Source: Micromonospora arborensis
Lineage (GTDB): Bacteria > Actinomycetota > Actinomycetes > Mycobacteriales > Micromonosporaceae
Assembly (NCBI RefSeq): GCF_003205615.1
Contig: NZ_PYBV01000021.1
Coordinates: 1-64,000 of the forward strand
Direction: 5' to 3'
Length of the DNA: 64,000 nt
Shown: positions 26,976 to 35,168 of the stretch, piece after piece
Layout of the letters: every line of letters starts with the position of its first letter
Position numbering within the stretch: position 1 is the stretch's first letter
Notes under the pieces: generated by a model
What the model was told of the DNA's origin: nothing
The model's input: the letters and a program-made list of their open reading frames with translations, nothing else
Database searches by the model: none
Program-made: the position numbers and the translations under genes

Positions 26976-27836
26976 CATGGAAAGCGCCTCGTCCAGCCGA
27001 CCAGCGGCCAGGTCGTCGTGACGGATCACGAAACCGCCGTCACTGCGGTAATAGAGCTCGTTGTCTACGGGAAAGCGGGCGAGCGACACCCACTCACTCG
27101 TCAGCCGGTGCGTCTCCCTCTCCACCTGGGAATACCATTTCGCGACCGGGACGACGATCTCGCCGATCTTCTCGCGCCACGCGAGGGTCTGCTCCGCAAA
27201 ACTCTTGATTACCTCCCCGTCGGCATACCCGCCGATATAGGCGCTGGCGTACCCGTTGTCAGGCGGCCAGAGATCGTTGGCCAGAGCACAGAGTTCGTCC
27301 AGGTGCGGCAGGTCACGCTCGAGGTCACCGGCCAACTGCTGCTGGAAGGGCGACAGGTCGTCCTCGTCCTCGTCCTCGTCCGCCCCGAACCAATCGGGGA
27401 ACTCGGCGCGCAGCGTGGCGCTGACGTCGTACTGCTCGCCGACGAACGCGTCGTCGGTGGATCCTGTCGCCACCTCGGTATCGGTGCCGGCCGGCACATA
27501 CACGACTCGCCCGTACCTTCGCTCCCCGGTGGCGGCGGCCTGCTCGTGGTTGAGGAAGAACAGCAGCGAGCCGTCTGCCGGCAGGCCGAAGCCGTCGACT
27601 CGTGGCAGCGCCGCACAGTCGATCGAGAAGATGAACGGCAACGGACTGACGCCGTCGGACGGCCAGTCCACGCCCAACGGCAGCCGGGGCAACCCACCGA
27701 ACTGCCCGACCGGGACACCGCTGGATCTCCCGCTCAACCGGATCGACAAACGGAGGTGCTGGATGAACCGGCTGACCTCGTCGTCCGGGATGCCCAACGC
27801 GAGCGCTGCACGACGAAACTGCCCCTGATGATCCAT
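26958..27836 (-). CDS. DUF1963 (YwqG-like) protein
   Basis: 292 residues, start set at ATG 27836 (MDHQGQFRRAALALG); the longer frame upstream is compositionally unlike protein. The DUF1963 pattern is present: QFGGLPRLPLGVDWPSDG, PLPFIFSIDCAALP, DGSLLFFLN and near the C-terminus WVSLARFPVDNELYYRSDGG. An acidic run DEDEDEDD lies near 170. YwqG-type proteins are soluble, of unknown biochemical role. No operon partners. Confidence 0.85.
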   Translation of the reverse strand: MDHQGQFRRAALALGIPDDEVSRFIQHLRLSIRLSGRSSGVPVGQFGGLPRLPLGVDWPSDGVSPLPFIFSIDCAALPRVDGFGLPADGSLLFFLNHEQAAATGERRYGRVVYVPAGTDTEVATGSTDDAFVGEQYDVSATLRAEFPDWFGADEDEDEDDLSPFQQQLAGDLERDLPHLDELCALANDLWPPDNGYASAYIGGYADGEVIKSFAEQTLAWREKIGEIVVPVAKWYSQVERETHRLTSEWVSLARFPVDNELYYRSDGGFVIRHDDLAAGRLDEALSMAELIP

Positions 27837-28099
27837 AGCGCACCATGGTGCCACGTGGCGAGCCCGGCGACCGGGGGCCGACGGCGCCCGGCTCCTGCCG
27901 CCCCTGGACCTCTGGGGCCCGTCGCGCATCACCTGGCGGAGTTGCGTCGCACATCCACTGTTGGGCGCACTCTGTGATCCGACAACAGATCCGCGGCACT
28001 CGTCCGCCAACTGGTGTGCGACAGATCCAGCGACCTAGGGGCGGCAGGTTGGCCGCCGACGAAACGTCCTGTCATGGCCGATGAGCGCGCGTCCTGCGG

Positions 28100-29029
28100 C
28101 TAGCCGTCTTCCTTTTCGATCGCTTCGCGTACGGCCGGGGCGATCTCCCTGGCCCAGCGGCTGAGGGAGACGATGTCCGGCGTGCCGCCGCCTGGTGAGA
28201 AGAGCATGAAGCCGGACGCGCCGTGCTCCAGTACGGCCCCGGTCAGCTCCTCGATCCACTGGCCGACGGAACCGCCAATCCAGCGGCCGTCGCCGTCACG
28301 GGTGGCGGCCATCGGCCGGTCGGTGATGCGTCCGGGGAAGTTGAAGACCGTCCGGATCTCGCGCGGATCGCGGCCCACGGCCGCCGCCGCCTCGTCGACG
28401 ACCGGCCGCGACACCTTGTATCGCTCGCTGAGCCAATCCGCGGCGTGGCCAGGGATCCAGCCGTCGGCCACCCGGCCGGTGGCGGCCAGGGATTTCCGGC
28501 CGACCGATCCGGTCCACACGGGGGGCGCGGCCACCGGGGCCGGCTCGATCTGGTTCACCTGGTAGTGGCGGCCCCGGTAGGTGACCGGCGGACCGCCACC
28601 GGACAGCATCTTGACCAGCACGATCGCCTCCTCGAAGGCGTCCACCGCTTCGGCCGGTGACAGCCGCGGCACTCCCATGTCGGCGATCCGCTCCCACAGC
28701 CCGCCTGCGCCCATCCCGAGCACGATGCGGCCGCCGGAGAGCGCCGACAGCGACGTCACCGTCCGCGCCAGCATGGGAGCGGGCCGGGTCGGCAGGTTGG
28801 TGACGTTGGCGAAGCCCGAGATGCGCTGCGTACGGCCGAGGATGAATCCGACGGTGGCGTACGCGTCCAGGCGCCCGCCGAGGTAGGGGTGGTCCGACAG
28901 CGAGAAGAGATCAAGCCCGTCCCCGTCGGCCTGTTGAGCCATGCGCAGCAGCTCCGGCCCATCGCTGATGTCGCTGTGCGCGCCAAAGCCGAAGACGAGT
29001 TCCTGTACAGACAATGCTCTGCCTTTCAT
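28100..29029 (-). CDS. LLM-class (F420-dependent) oxidoreductase
   Basis: 309 residues from ATG 29029; a TTG at 29012 (LSVQELVFGFG) with AAAGG seven bases upstream may be the true start. Luciferase-like TIM barrel: FSLSDHPYLGG, ISGFANVTNLPTRPAPMLA, GRIVLGMGAGGLWER, VWTGSVGRKSLAATGRVADGW in two parts. Family members in actinobacteria use F420H2 or FMNH2. Last gene of the MarR-linked operon (31735 to 28100), 12 bp downstream of the aldo/keto reductase. Confidence 0.85.
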   Translation of the reverse strand: MKGRALSVQELVFGFGAHSDISDGPELLRMAQQADGDGLDLFSLSDHPYLGGRLDAYATVGFILGRTQRISGFANVTNLPTRPAPMLARTVTSLSALSGGRIVLGMGAGGLWERIADMGVPRLSPAEAVDAFEEAIVLVKMLSGGGPPVTYRGRHYQVNQIEPAPVAAPPVWTGSVGRKSLAATGRVADGWIPGHAADWLSERYKVSRPVVDEAAAAVGRDPREIRTVFNFPGRITDRPMAATRDGDGRWIGGSVGQWIEELTGAVLEHGASGFMLFSPGGGTPDIVSLSRWAREIAPAVREAIEKEDG

Positions 29030-29041
29030 TCGAGGGGATGA

Positions 29042-30034
29042 TCACCAGGCGTACGCCTCGGGCGCGGGCTTGGCTCCGTTCGGACCGGGCGGCGGGAACA
29101 GTTCGTCCAGCCGGGCCAGCACGGAGTCGTCGAGCCTGATCGTGAGTGCGCGCAGCGAACCGTCGAGCTGCTCGACCGTCCGCGGCCCGATGATGGGTCC
29201 GGTCACGCCGTCCTGCGCGAGCAGCCACGCCAGTCCGACGTGGGCCGGGTCCTCGCCGATGTCGGCGCACAGCTTCTCGTACGCCGCAATGGTCTCGCGG
29301 TGCTGGGCGAGCACGCCGACCGAGCGGCCCGTGCTGCCGCGCGAGGCGCTGCCCTCCTTCTGCTTCCGCAGGACGCCACCGAGCACACCGCCGTGCAGCG
29401 GCCCCCACGGGATCACGCCCAGCCCGTAGTGCCGCGCTGCGGGCAGCACCTCCAACTCGATCCAGCGCGTCATCAAGCTGTACATCGACTGTTCGCTGAC
29501 CAGCCCGAGGAAGTGCCGCGACCGCGCGGCCTCCTGCGCCTGCGCAATGTGCCAGCCGGCGAAGTTGGATGACCCGAAGTAGAGCACCTTGCCCTGCTGG
29601 CGAAGGACGCTGAACGCCTCCCAGATCTCCTCCCACGGCGTGTTCCGGTCGACGTGGTGCATCTGGTACAGGTCGATGTAGTCGGTCTGGAGGTGCTTGA
29701 GCGACGCGTCGCACGCGCGCCGGATGTTCAGCGCGGAGAGGAAACCCTCGTTGGGCCAAGCGCCCGTCGGGATGTAGACCTTGGTGGCCAGGACGGTCTT
29801 CTCGCGCCGGCCGCCGCCGGAGGCGAACCACCGGCCGATGATCTGTTCGGTGGCGACCTCGCCCGGCCTGGTGCCGTAGACGTTGGCCGTGTCGATGAAG
29901 TTGATGCCGTGCTCATGTGCACGATTCATGATCGCGTGACTGTCCGCCTCGGAGGTCTCGGTCCCAAAGTTCATGGTGCCGAGTACGAGCCGGGAAACGG
30001 AAAGGCCGCTGCGACCAAGGTGGGCGTACTCCAC
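29042..30034 (-). CDS. Aldo/keto reductase
   Basis: 330 residues, start set at GTG 30034 (MEYAHLGRSGLSVSRL) with AAAGG nine bases upstream; earlier codons overlap the preceding gene and give low-complexity sequence. Catalytic Asp/Tyr in NFIDTANVYG, Lys in VLATKVYIPT, His in YQMHHVDR. C-terminal IIGPRTVEQLDGSLRAL binds NADPH. Close in pattern to the YghZ/Tas-like potassium-channel-beta group. It starts 13 bp after the flavoprotein gene, so it belongs to the MarR operon. Confidence 0.9.
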   Translation of the reverse strand: MEYAHLGRSGLSVSRLVLGTMNFGTETSEADSHAIMNRAHEHGINFIDTANVYGTRPGEVATEQIIGRWFASGGGRREKTVLATKVYIPTGAWPNEGFLSALNIRRACDASLKHLQTDYIDLYQMHHVDRNTPWEEIWEAFSVLRQQGKVLYFGSSNFAGWHIAQAQEAARSRHFLGLVSEQSMYSLMTRWIELEVLPAARHYGLGVIPWGPLHGGVLGGVLRKQKEGSASRGSTGRSVGVLAQHRETIAAYEKLCADIGEDPAHVGLAWLLAQDGVTGPIIGPRTVEQLDGSLRALTIRLDDSVLARLDELFPPPGPNGAKPAPEAYAW

Positions 30035-30047
30035 GGGTTCCAACCTT

Positions 30048-31148
30048 TCAGGCGGTGCGGCCGAACTGCTCGATGAAGCGGCCGGTGAACAGATCTGCGC
30101 CCTTGAACTCGGAGACCATCGCGGTCGGGGCGACGAACGGGCCCTCGGGAGAGGGCAGCTGTCCGACACCGCCGTTCGGACCGAGTGGGAGCAGGATCAT
30201 GGGGAAGGGCAGGGGCTGGTAGGTGGCCGTGGGCTGCTCACCGTTCAGCCGGGCGGTGATGTTCTTGGCGACCACCTCGGCGTGCTGCATCGCGTACCCG
30301 GCCATCTTGGCCTCCGCGACATCCGTGATGTCGCCGACCGCGTAGACGTGGTCGTGCCCCTTGACGTTCAGAAATTCGGTCACGGGAACCTGGCCGTGCG
30401 GCGTACGGGTCGTGAGCTTGCCGTCGGCGAGGTAGTCGCTGTTGGTACTCGTCCCGTAGGCGCGGAACCAGATGTCGGCGGTGATCTCGTCACCGCCGGT
30501 GGTGGTGACGGTGCAGGTCTCCGCCAATCCGGGCTCGGTCGTCGGGGGCACCCTCAGATCGGTGCCCAGCCGCAGCTGGATGCCCCGTTCGTCGAGCTGC
30601 CGGTGCAGGTCCTGGCGCATCTCCGGCTCAAAGCCGGGGAGCAGCTGCTCGGCCGGGTCGACGATCGTCACCTGCTTGTCCGGCCAGACTTCCTTGATTT
30701 CCCCGGCCAGTTCCAAACCGACCGGCCCGGCACCGAGGATCAGCACCCGCTCGGCGTCGACCAGTTCCTTGTGGGTCTGGCGCAGATCGTCCAGCGCCTC
30801 GCTGGTGCTGGTGGAGTTGGCGTTGGGCTTGGCCGGATAGGCGTAGCTGGAGCCGGTGGCCAGGACCAGATAGTCCGCCTCGACCCGCTGACCTGAGGCC
30901 AAGGTGACGCCGCCCGGGTCCGCCGAGACCGCGCGGTCGCGAATCACCGTGCCCCGCGTGAGCAGCGTGTCGAAGGGGAAGAACATGTTGGGCGCCCAGT
31001 CTGGCTGGGCCAGCGCCCGCAGCGATCCCGCCGAGTTGACGAACGCGTCCCGGGGATCGATGAGGACGACGTCGGCCTCGGAGCTCAGCGCCTTGGCGAC
31101 CGCCGACCCTCCGTAACCTCCGCCGATGACCGCGACAGTACGACCCAT
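30048..31148 (-). CDS. FAD-dependent pyridine-nucleotide-disulfide-type oxidoreductase (NDH-2/AIF-like)
   Basis: 366 residues, start ATG 31148 (MGRTVAVIGGGYGG) with GGAG upstream. FAD-binding GGGYGGSAVAKAL, NAD-binding VLILGAGPVGLELAGEI (about 147-163) and the second FAD motif HVYAVGDITDV (about 280-290). No CxxxxC redox disulphide, so it fits NDH-2 or AIFM2-like quinone reductases. First of three enzyme genes downstream of the MarR gene; two TTCG-N5-CGAA operators lie just before it. Confidence 0.88.
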   Translation of the reverse strand: MGRTVAVIGGGYGGSAVAKALSSEADVVLIDPRDAFVNSAGSLRALAQPDWAPNMFFPFDTLLTRGTVIRDRAVSADPGGVTLASGQRVEADYLVLATGSSYAYPAKPNANSTSTSEALDDLRQTHKELVDAERVLILGAGPVGLELAGEIKEVWPDKQVTIVDPAEQLLPGFEPEMRQDLHRQLDERGIQLRLGTDLRVPPTTEPGLAETCTVTTTGGDEITADIWFRAYGTSTNSDYLADGKLTTRTPHGQVPVTEFLNVKGHDHVYAVGDITDVAEAKMAGYAMQHAEVVAKNITARLNGEQPTATYQPLPFPMILLPLGPNGGVGQLPSPEGPFVAPTAMVSEFKGADLFTGRFIEQFGRTA

Positions 31149-31179
31149 GATTTCACGCTCCACATACAACCGGGGTTCA

Positions 31180-31217
31180 GTTCGTTGCACGAACCATATT
31201 AGTTCGTGACGCGAACT
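31180..31217. promoter_or_regulatory. Two MarR-type operators
   Basis: GTTCGT-TGC-ACGAAC (31180-31194) and AGTTCG-TGACG-CGAACT (31201-31217) are perfect inverted repeats, both fitting TTCG-N5-CGAA. They lie between the MarR gene and the flavoprotein gene. A third copy is at the MarR promoter. Confidence 0.75.
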
Positions 31218-31252
31218 GCAAGCCCAGTCTCGTGGGTCACGAGATCCCGGTC

Positions 31253-31735
31253 CTAGTTCTTGCGAGCGGTGGAGGCTCCTTCGTCCGGCTCCAGGAAGAC
31301 CACCGGAACCTCGTTGTCCAGCACGACACGGCCGAGCAGGCCGGCGAGCGTGGCACGTTCGGCGGCACTGAGTCCCACCGGCAGCTTGTCGATCCGCCGG
31401 CAGGTCTCGGCATAGAACTCCTCTGCGAGCCCGTCGCCATGCGGAGTGAGCGCGACCCGCACCGCACGCGCATCCTGCGGGTCTGGTTCGCGCCGGACCA
31501 GGCCGTTGCGCACACTGCGGTCCACCAGGCCGGTAAGGCTCGACTTGGCCAGCCCCAGCACCGCACCCAATTCACCCATGCCGTACGGCCGCGCCATCAG
31601 CACGCACAGCAACTGCCCCTGCTGCGGCGTCAGGCCGTACTCCTGAGCCGACTCGGCGTACACGGCATTCACCAAGAACGTGGACCGCACCAGCGCGGCC
31701 ACAACCCCGATCTGGCCATCATCATGCTTACCCAC
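31253..31735 (-). CDS. MarR-family transcriptional regulator
   Basis: 160 residues from GTG 31735. Winged HTH: GLTPQQGQLLCVLMARPYGM, LGAVLGLAKSSLTGLVDR (recognition helix, about 58-75), wing NGLVRREPDPQDARAVRVAL. MarR repressors release DNA on binding phenols, quinones or oxidants. The gene is first on the minus strand before three redox enzymes, and matching palindromes at its own promoter and before the enzymes support autoregulation and control of the operon. Confidence 0.92.
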   Translation of the reverse strand: MGKHDDGQIGVVAALVRSTFLVNAVYAESAQEYGLTPQQGQLLCVLMARPYGMGELGAVLGLAKSSLTGLVDRSVRNGLVRREPDPQDARAVRVALTPHGDGLAEEFYAETCRRIDKLPVGLSAAERATLAGLLGRVVLDNEVPVVFLEPDEGASTARKN

Positions 31736-31765
31736 TCAGCCAGGGTACATCAGAGCGCCCTATAA

Positions 31766-31778
31766 TTCGGGAGGCGAA
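31766..31778. promoter_or_regulatory. MarR operator at its own promoter
   Basis: TTCGGGAGGCGAA fits TTCG-N5-CGAA and overlaps a minus-strand -10-like TATAGGG region (31757-31763), about 30 bp upstream of the MarR start. Confidence 0.65.
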
Positions 31779-31982
31779 CTTTCTGGCTTTGTGCATCCTC
31801 AATTGTCGCGATCAGCGCGCTGAGGCGGTCGACGTCGGCGGACGGGAAGATCGAGTCCGGGCCGGAAGGCGCACCATCCCCGGGCAGGGGCGGACGGGCA
31901 GCGTCCCAACGGCTGTCTCTGGCCACTCCCCGTCACGGTCAACCAGCGTCAGCCCGGGGCGCGCGCCCATGGGCGCGCGACA

Positions 31983-32016
31983 AAATACCCCTCCGTCGAT
32001 GGACGGAGGGGTATTT
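31983..32016 (-). terminator. Orphaned original terminator of tRNA-Arg
   Basis: A perfect 15-bp stem (31983-31997 with 32002-32016), AAATACCCCTCCGTC and its complement, closes a GATG loop. It follows the stranded tRNA 3' half on the minus strand. Further left, 31960-31979 is a perfect 20-bp palindrome around GCCCATGGGC. Confidence 0.7.
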
Positions 32017-32030
32017 CCCTGGTAAACCGT

Positions 32031-32078
32031 TGTGCGCCCGAAGGGACTCGAACCCCTAACCTTCTGATCCGTAGTCAG
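32031..32078 (-). repeat. Distal attachment site: displaced 3' half of tRNA-Arg
   Basis: These 48 bp are identical to 36968-37015, covering the tRNA-Arg from the anticodon loop to just beyond the 3' end. After 32078 the sequence diverges from the tRNA. This is the signature of a tRNA-targeting integration event. Confidence 0.92.
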
Positions 32079-32179
32079 CAAAAGCCGGTTGGCGTGACCT
32101 GCGGCTACGCGATTTGTTCACATACGGCATGTAGCACCATCGACAGAGCGTGACGCTAGGCGACCTTTTCGGCCCCTGA

Positions 32180-32199
32180 CGTGAGCCCATGGGCTCACG
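32180..32199. repeat. Left-end palindrome (GTGAGCCCATGGGCTCAC core)
   Basis: A perfect 20-bp palindrome 102 bp inside the left attachment repeat. The same palindrome recurs at 36886-36907 near the right end. Confidence 0.8.
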
Positions 32200-32347
32200 C
32201 TCGCTTGACGGGTGGCTTTGGCTGTTCAAGTCATTACGCTACGGGCGGCTTTCACCGAATCGAGGATTTGAATTAGGCGGCCCATGTCGAGAGACGGAAA
32301 ATCGAACCATCCCCACGAGGGCGATGACGCTGCGCGGCGAGCCGGAA

Positions 32348-32389
32348 GCTTTCGGGCGCGTTGAACCGTACGCTTTCGGACGCGTTGAA
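32348..32389. repeat. Two 18-bp direct repeats
   Basis: GCTTTCGGGCGCGTTGAA (32348-32365) and GCTTTCGGACGCGTTGAA (32372-32389) differ at one base and are 24 bp apart start to start. They lie in the non-coding left end (32079-32604) of the element, where I find no credible gene. Confidence 0.75.
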
Positions 32390-32604
32390 GTCGTATTGGG
32401 GAGGTGGGCGATGATCAGCCTCACAAGTTGTCGGGCCCAGTAGGAGCGCGGCCGGTCTCGAAATCGCCGCACGCCTCGCATCGGCCTTGCTCCGGAGTCC
32501 AATAGAGCGAGCAAACAGCCCGTGGCCCGGGCCTGGTCGACGATGACACCCATAGCAATGAACACGCATCGCTGCCTGCGGCGATGTCAGTCGCGTCAAC
32601 GGAA

Positions 32605-35166
32605 TCAGGCAGAGGAAATTTCAATCGGTACGGTTACGCCTACTTGTTGGGCGACCGGTGTCCAGATGTCGACATCTTGGTCCGGGGTCTCGATGGATAC
32701 CACGAGGGCGTAGCGGACACCCAGGTTGCTGCGGTCACAGTTCTTACTATCTTTCCACCAGCCTGTCACAGGATAGACAGCGAGGACACCGCGGTTAGCG
32801 AGATCGACGGCCGTGCCTTCCCATATGTCTGCGTGGAGAGAGCCGGGGGTACGTAGTGTGGGGCCGAGAGTCCAGCGGCCTGTGTCGGCGGCGCTGACGG
32901 GCCGTTTTTCTTCCCCGTCGAGGGCGCGATCATTCACCCTTTTACGAAAATCGGTCGTTGACTCCGTAGCACGGCGGACGTCAAAACGCAGGATGTGGGA
33001 GGCGTAGCTGTATCGGCGCTTCCAGCCGCGGCGGCCAGGGTTGGGTTCGATGAAATACGAAAGGGTGACGCGCATTCGCACAGTAGTGTGGCCAAGGTCG
33101 GCGAGGATGTCGGCGGGCCACGGCAGGTCGTGCAGATGCATCTCACGCATCGTTCCGTCGTGGAACGGGTGGATTGTCTCCTGAGCGATCAGGGTAAGCG
33201 CGTCGTTGGCACTGCGGGTGGCCCGGCCAAGATCGGGCACGCCCATACCGTAGCGGCGATGGACCGCGCGCAGGTCCACCTTGCTCGTGGTCTGGTCGAC
33301 ATGCTTGCGCATGGCGTCGGTCCACTCAGCAGAGTGCACAATCAACGCACGTACTGTCTCAGGCCACAGCGAGGGATAGTCGGCCATGATCGAGGCAGCG
33401 AGGTGTGAGGCCTGTGCCGTTGCGGCGCTGGTAGCACAGGTAACGGTGAGTAGCCGACTATTCGTGAGTGGCGCCTTGGTGGTGAGCAGTTGCAGCTCTT
33501 CTGGGGTGTCGAAGCTTGTGCCGGCGGGAGAACGGGCGACGTTGCCGCCTTCAAGCACGACGTCCGGCTTGACTGGCCAGGTGGAGTGACACGCAACGGA
33601 CGTGCGTGAGTGCGGTGATAACTCGCCACGTACGGCGAGGGGCGTCCAGTCAGCCCAATGGGAACTGGCGGCCGACAGGCTATCCATCTGCGTATAGGCA
33701 CCTACAGTGAGAGCGTTCCACGCCTGTGCGGGATCCTGGACCGCTTCGAGGTCACTACGCTGCAGGTGGTCGTCTTGGAAATTGGCGGAACTGACGTTTC
33801 CAGCGGAGACGACAAACAGTCGGTGCGCGTCACTGTCGGCGTCGTCGAGAAACACAAGTCCGTCTTGATCCGTCGCGATGGCACGACCAGCGGCCAGAGC
33901 GTCAATGGCTGCGGACCACGACGTCGGTTGCCCGACCATGATCTCTGAGCTTACCCCGGGACCTGCGTCCGTGTCGTTCGCGGTGATGGCCAGGGAAAAA
34001 GCCCGCCGCCGTTGTGGTGCAGTAATTTCCGCCAGGCTGGTGGCGGTAGCGGTTACGGCGCCATACAGCTCCGGCGGATTCGACGCTGGTGGCGGCGGGG
34101 CCAGTTTGACTGACTCAAGGCGATGGCCCAAGCGAATCTGACCGCTAGCGAGCAGTGCCTTACCCAAATCGCCGTACAGCGCCAGCCCAGCCATCTCGGT
34201 GCCGTGCCCACCGTGATCATGCGGGCCCCAGGTCGGGTCGCAAGCGTGGCAGTCGGCCTGGTCAAGCGAGCCCGCCAGCAGAGGATGGGCTCGGTGGACG
34301 CCGGTGTCGAGTACGCAAATCGAGGGCGCATCCGCGTCAGCCGGCTGCATGCGCCTCGCCAGCTGATCTACCCATTCTGCCTGCTCGACTGCGGACTCCA
34401 GCGCGACGATTTGTGCCAGTTCGTGTGGTCGCCGCAGTTCAGCCAGGTCGTCTAGCACACCAAGCGCACCGACCAACTGTTCTGCCGTAGCTTGCGCGAG
34501 GATGACTGTGCGCTCGCTGAAGCCGAGGGTGCGGGAGCCGAGTCGGACGCCGGTTCGCTGGGCGAATTCTTGGAACCGGCCCACCTCGTTGCCGTCGCGA
34601 CGCCGCAGCCACACTTCCCACCACACCATTGCTGACGGCTCTGGAAACGCGTCGGGCGGATCGGTCCATAGCGTCTCGATTGTCGCTAGACCGATCGCCC
34701 GGATTCGGTCGACGAGGTTACCGTGCCTCGGCTTGTCCTGCTCGGCCGTCTCGGCGTACTGCTGAAGGCGGGACACGAAGTACCCGAGGGTTCCGTCGGG
34801 CACGAACACCGTTGCGTATTCCACCACACCGTCGGCGGTGGGGACGTCTTGAACGGACACCAGTTCTGGGTGCACCTGACCGACGCGAGAGTCTAGCGAC
34901 TCCACGGCTAAGCGGACACCGGGGAAGCTCTCAAACGTGAGGTACGTGCCGTCCACTGCACCTATGACTGCATACTCTCGCTCGGCGCGTTGCTCCGTGG
35001 CTGTGCTCTCCGCTCGACGAAGCTGCTCCTGCAGTTGACTCGCGTGTCGCTGCCGATCTGACGGTACCGGTACCTGCTCGCCGTCACCGCCACCCCCGGG
35101 ACGGCGGTAGGGCTCAGCGATTGCGCCAGCACGCAGGATGAGGTGAGGGCGATTCCGAGCTGGCAT
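32605..35166 (-). CDS. Subtilisin-like S8 peptidase, IetS-like
   Basis: 853 residues. The S8 domain (about 280-640) has Asp287 in ICVLDTGVHRAHP, His321 in HDHGGHGTEMAGL, the oxyanion Asn457 in FVVSAGNVS and Ser580 in CATSAATAQASHLAA, where the usual GTS is ATS. The N-terminal 270 residues contain a charged helical segment (about 38-65) and beta regions. About 210 residues follow the protease. No signal peptide, so it is cytoplasmic. It starts 2 bp after the AAA ATPase stop, without its own SD, so translation is coupled. Protease-ATPase pairs of this form are the IetAS anti-phage system. Confidence 0.85.
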   Translation of the reverse strand: MPARNRPHLILRAGAIAEPYRRPGGGGDGEQVPVPSDRQRHASQLQEQLRRAESTATEQRAEREYAVIGAVDGTYLTFESFPGVRLAVESLDSRVGQVHPELVSVQDVPTADGVVEYATVFVPDGTLGYFVSRLQQYAETAEQDKPRHGNLVDRIRAIGLATIETLWTDPPDAFPEPSAMVWWEVWLRRRDGNEVGRFQEFAQRTGVRLGSRTLGFSERTVILAQATAEQLVGALGVLDDLAELRRPHELAQIVALESAVEQAEWVDQLARRMQPADADAPSICVLDTGVHRAHPLLAGSLDQADCHACDPTWGPHDHGGHGTEMAGLALYGDLGKALLASGQIRLGHRLESVKLAPPPPASNPPELYGAVTATATSLAEITAPQRRRAFSLAITANDTDAGPGVSSEIMVGQPTSWSAAIDALAAGRAIATDQDGLVFLDDADSDAHRLFVVSAGNVSSANFQDDHLQRSDLEAVQDPAQAWNALTVGAYTQMDSLSAASSHWADWTPLAVRGELSPHSRTSVACHSTWPVKPDVVLEGGNVARSPAGTSFDTPEELQLLTTKAPLTNSRLLTVTCATSAATAQASHLAASIMADYPSLWPETVRALIVHSAEWTDAMRKHVDQTTSKVDLRAVHRRYGMGVPDLGRATRSANDALTLIAQETIHPFHDGTMREMHLHDLPWPADILADLGHTTVRMRVTLSYFIEPNPGRRGWKRRYSYASHILRFDVRRATESTTDFRKRVNDRALDGEEKRPVSAADTGRWTLGPTLRTPGSLHADIWEGTAVDLANRGVLAVYPVTGWWKDSKNCDRSNLGVRYALVVSIETPDQDVDIWTPVAQQVGVTVPIEISSA

Positions 35167-35168
35167 GG

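Noticed and set aside
31812..32081. Minus-strand frame with GSSPFGRT-type sequence
   Set aside because: It is a translation of the displaced tRNA 3' half and terminator, a known annotation artefact.
32079..32604. Hidden integrase or excisionase gene in the left end of the element
   Set aside because: Frames there are short and lack the Arg-His-Arg-Tyr motifs of tyrosine recombinases or a recombinase fold.
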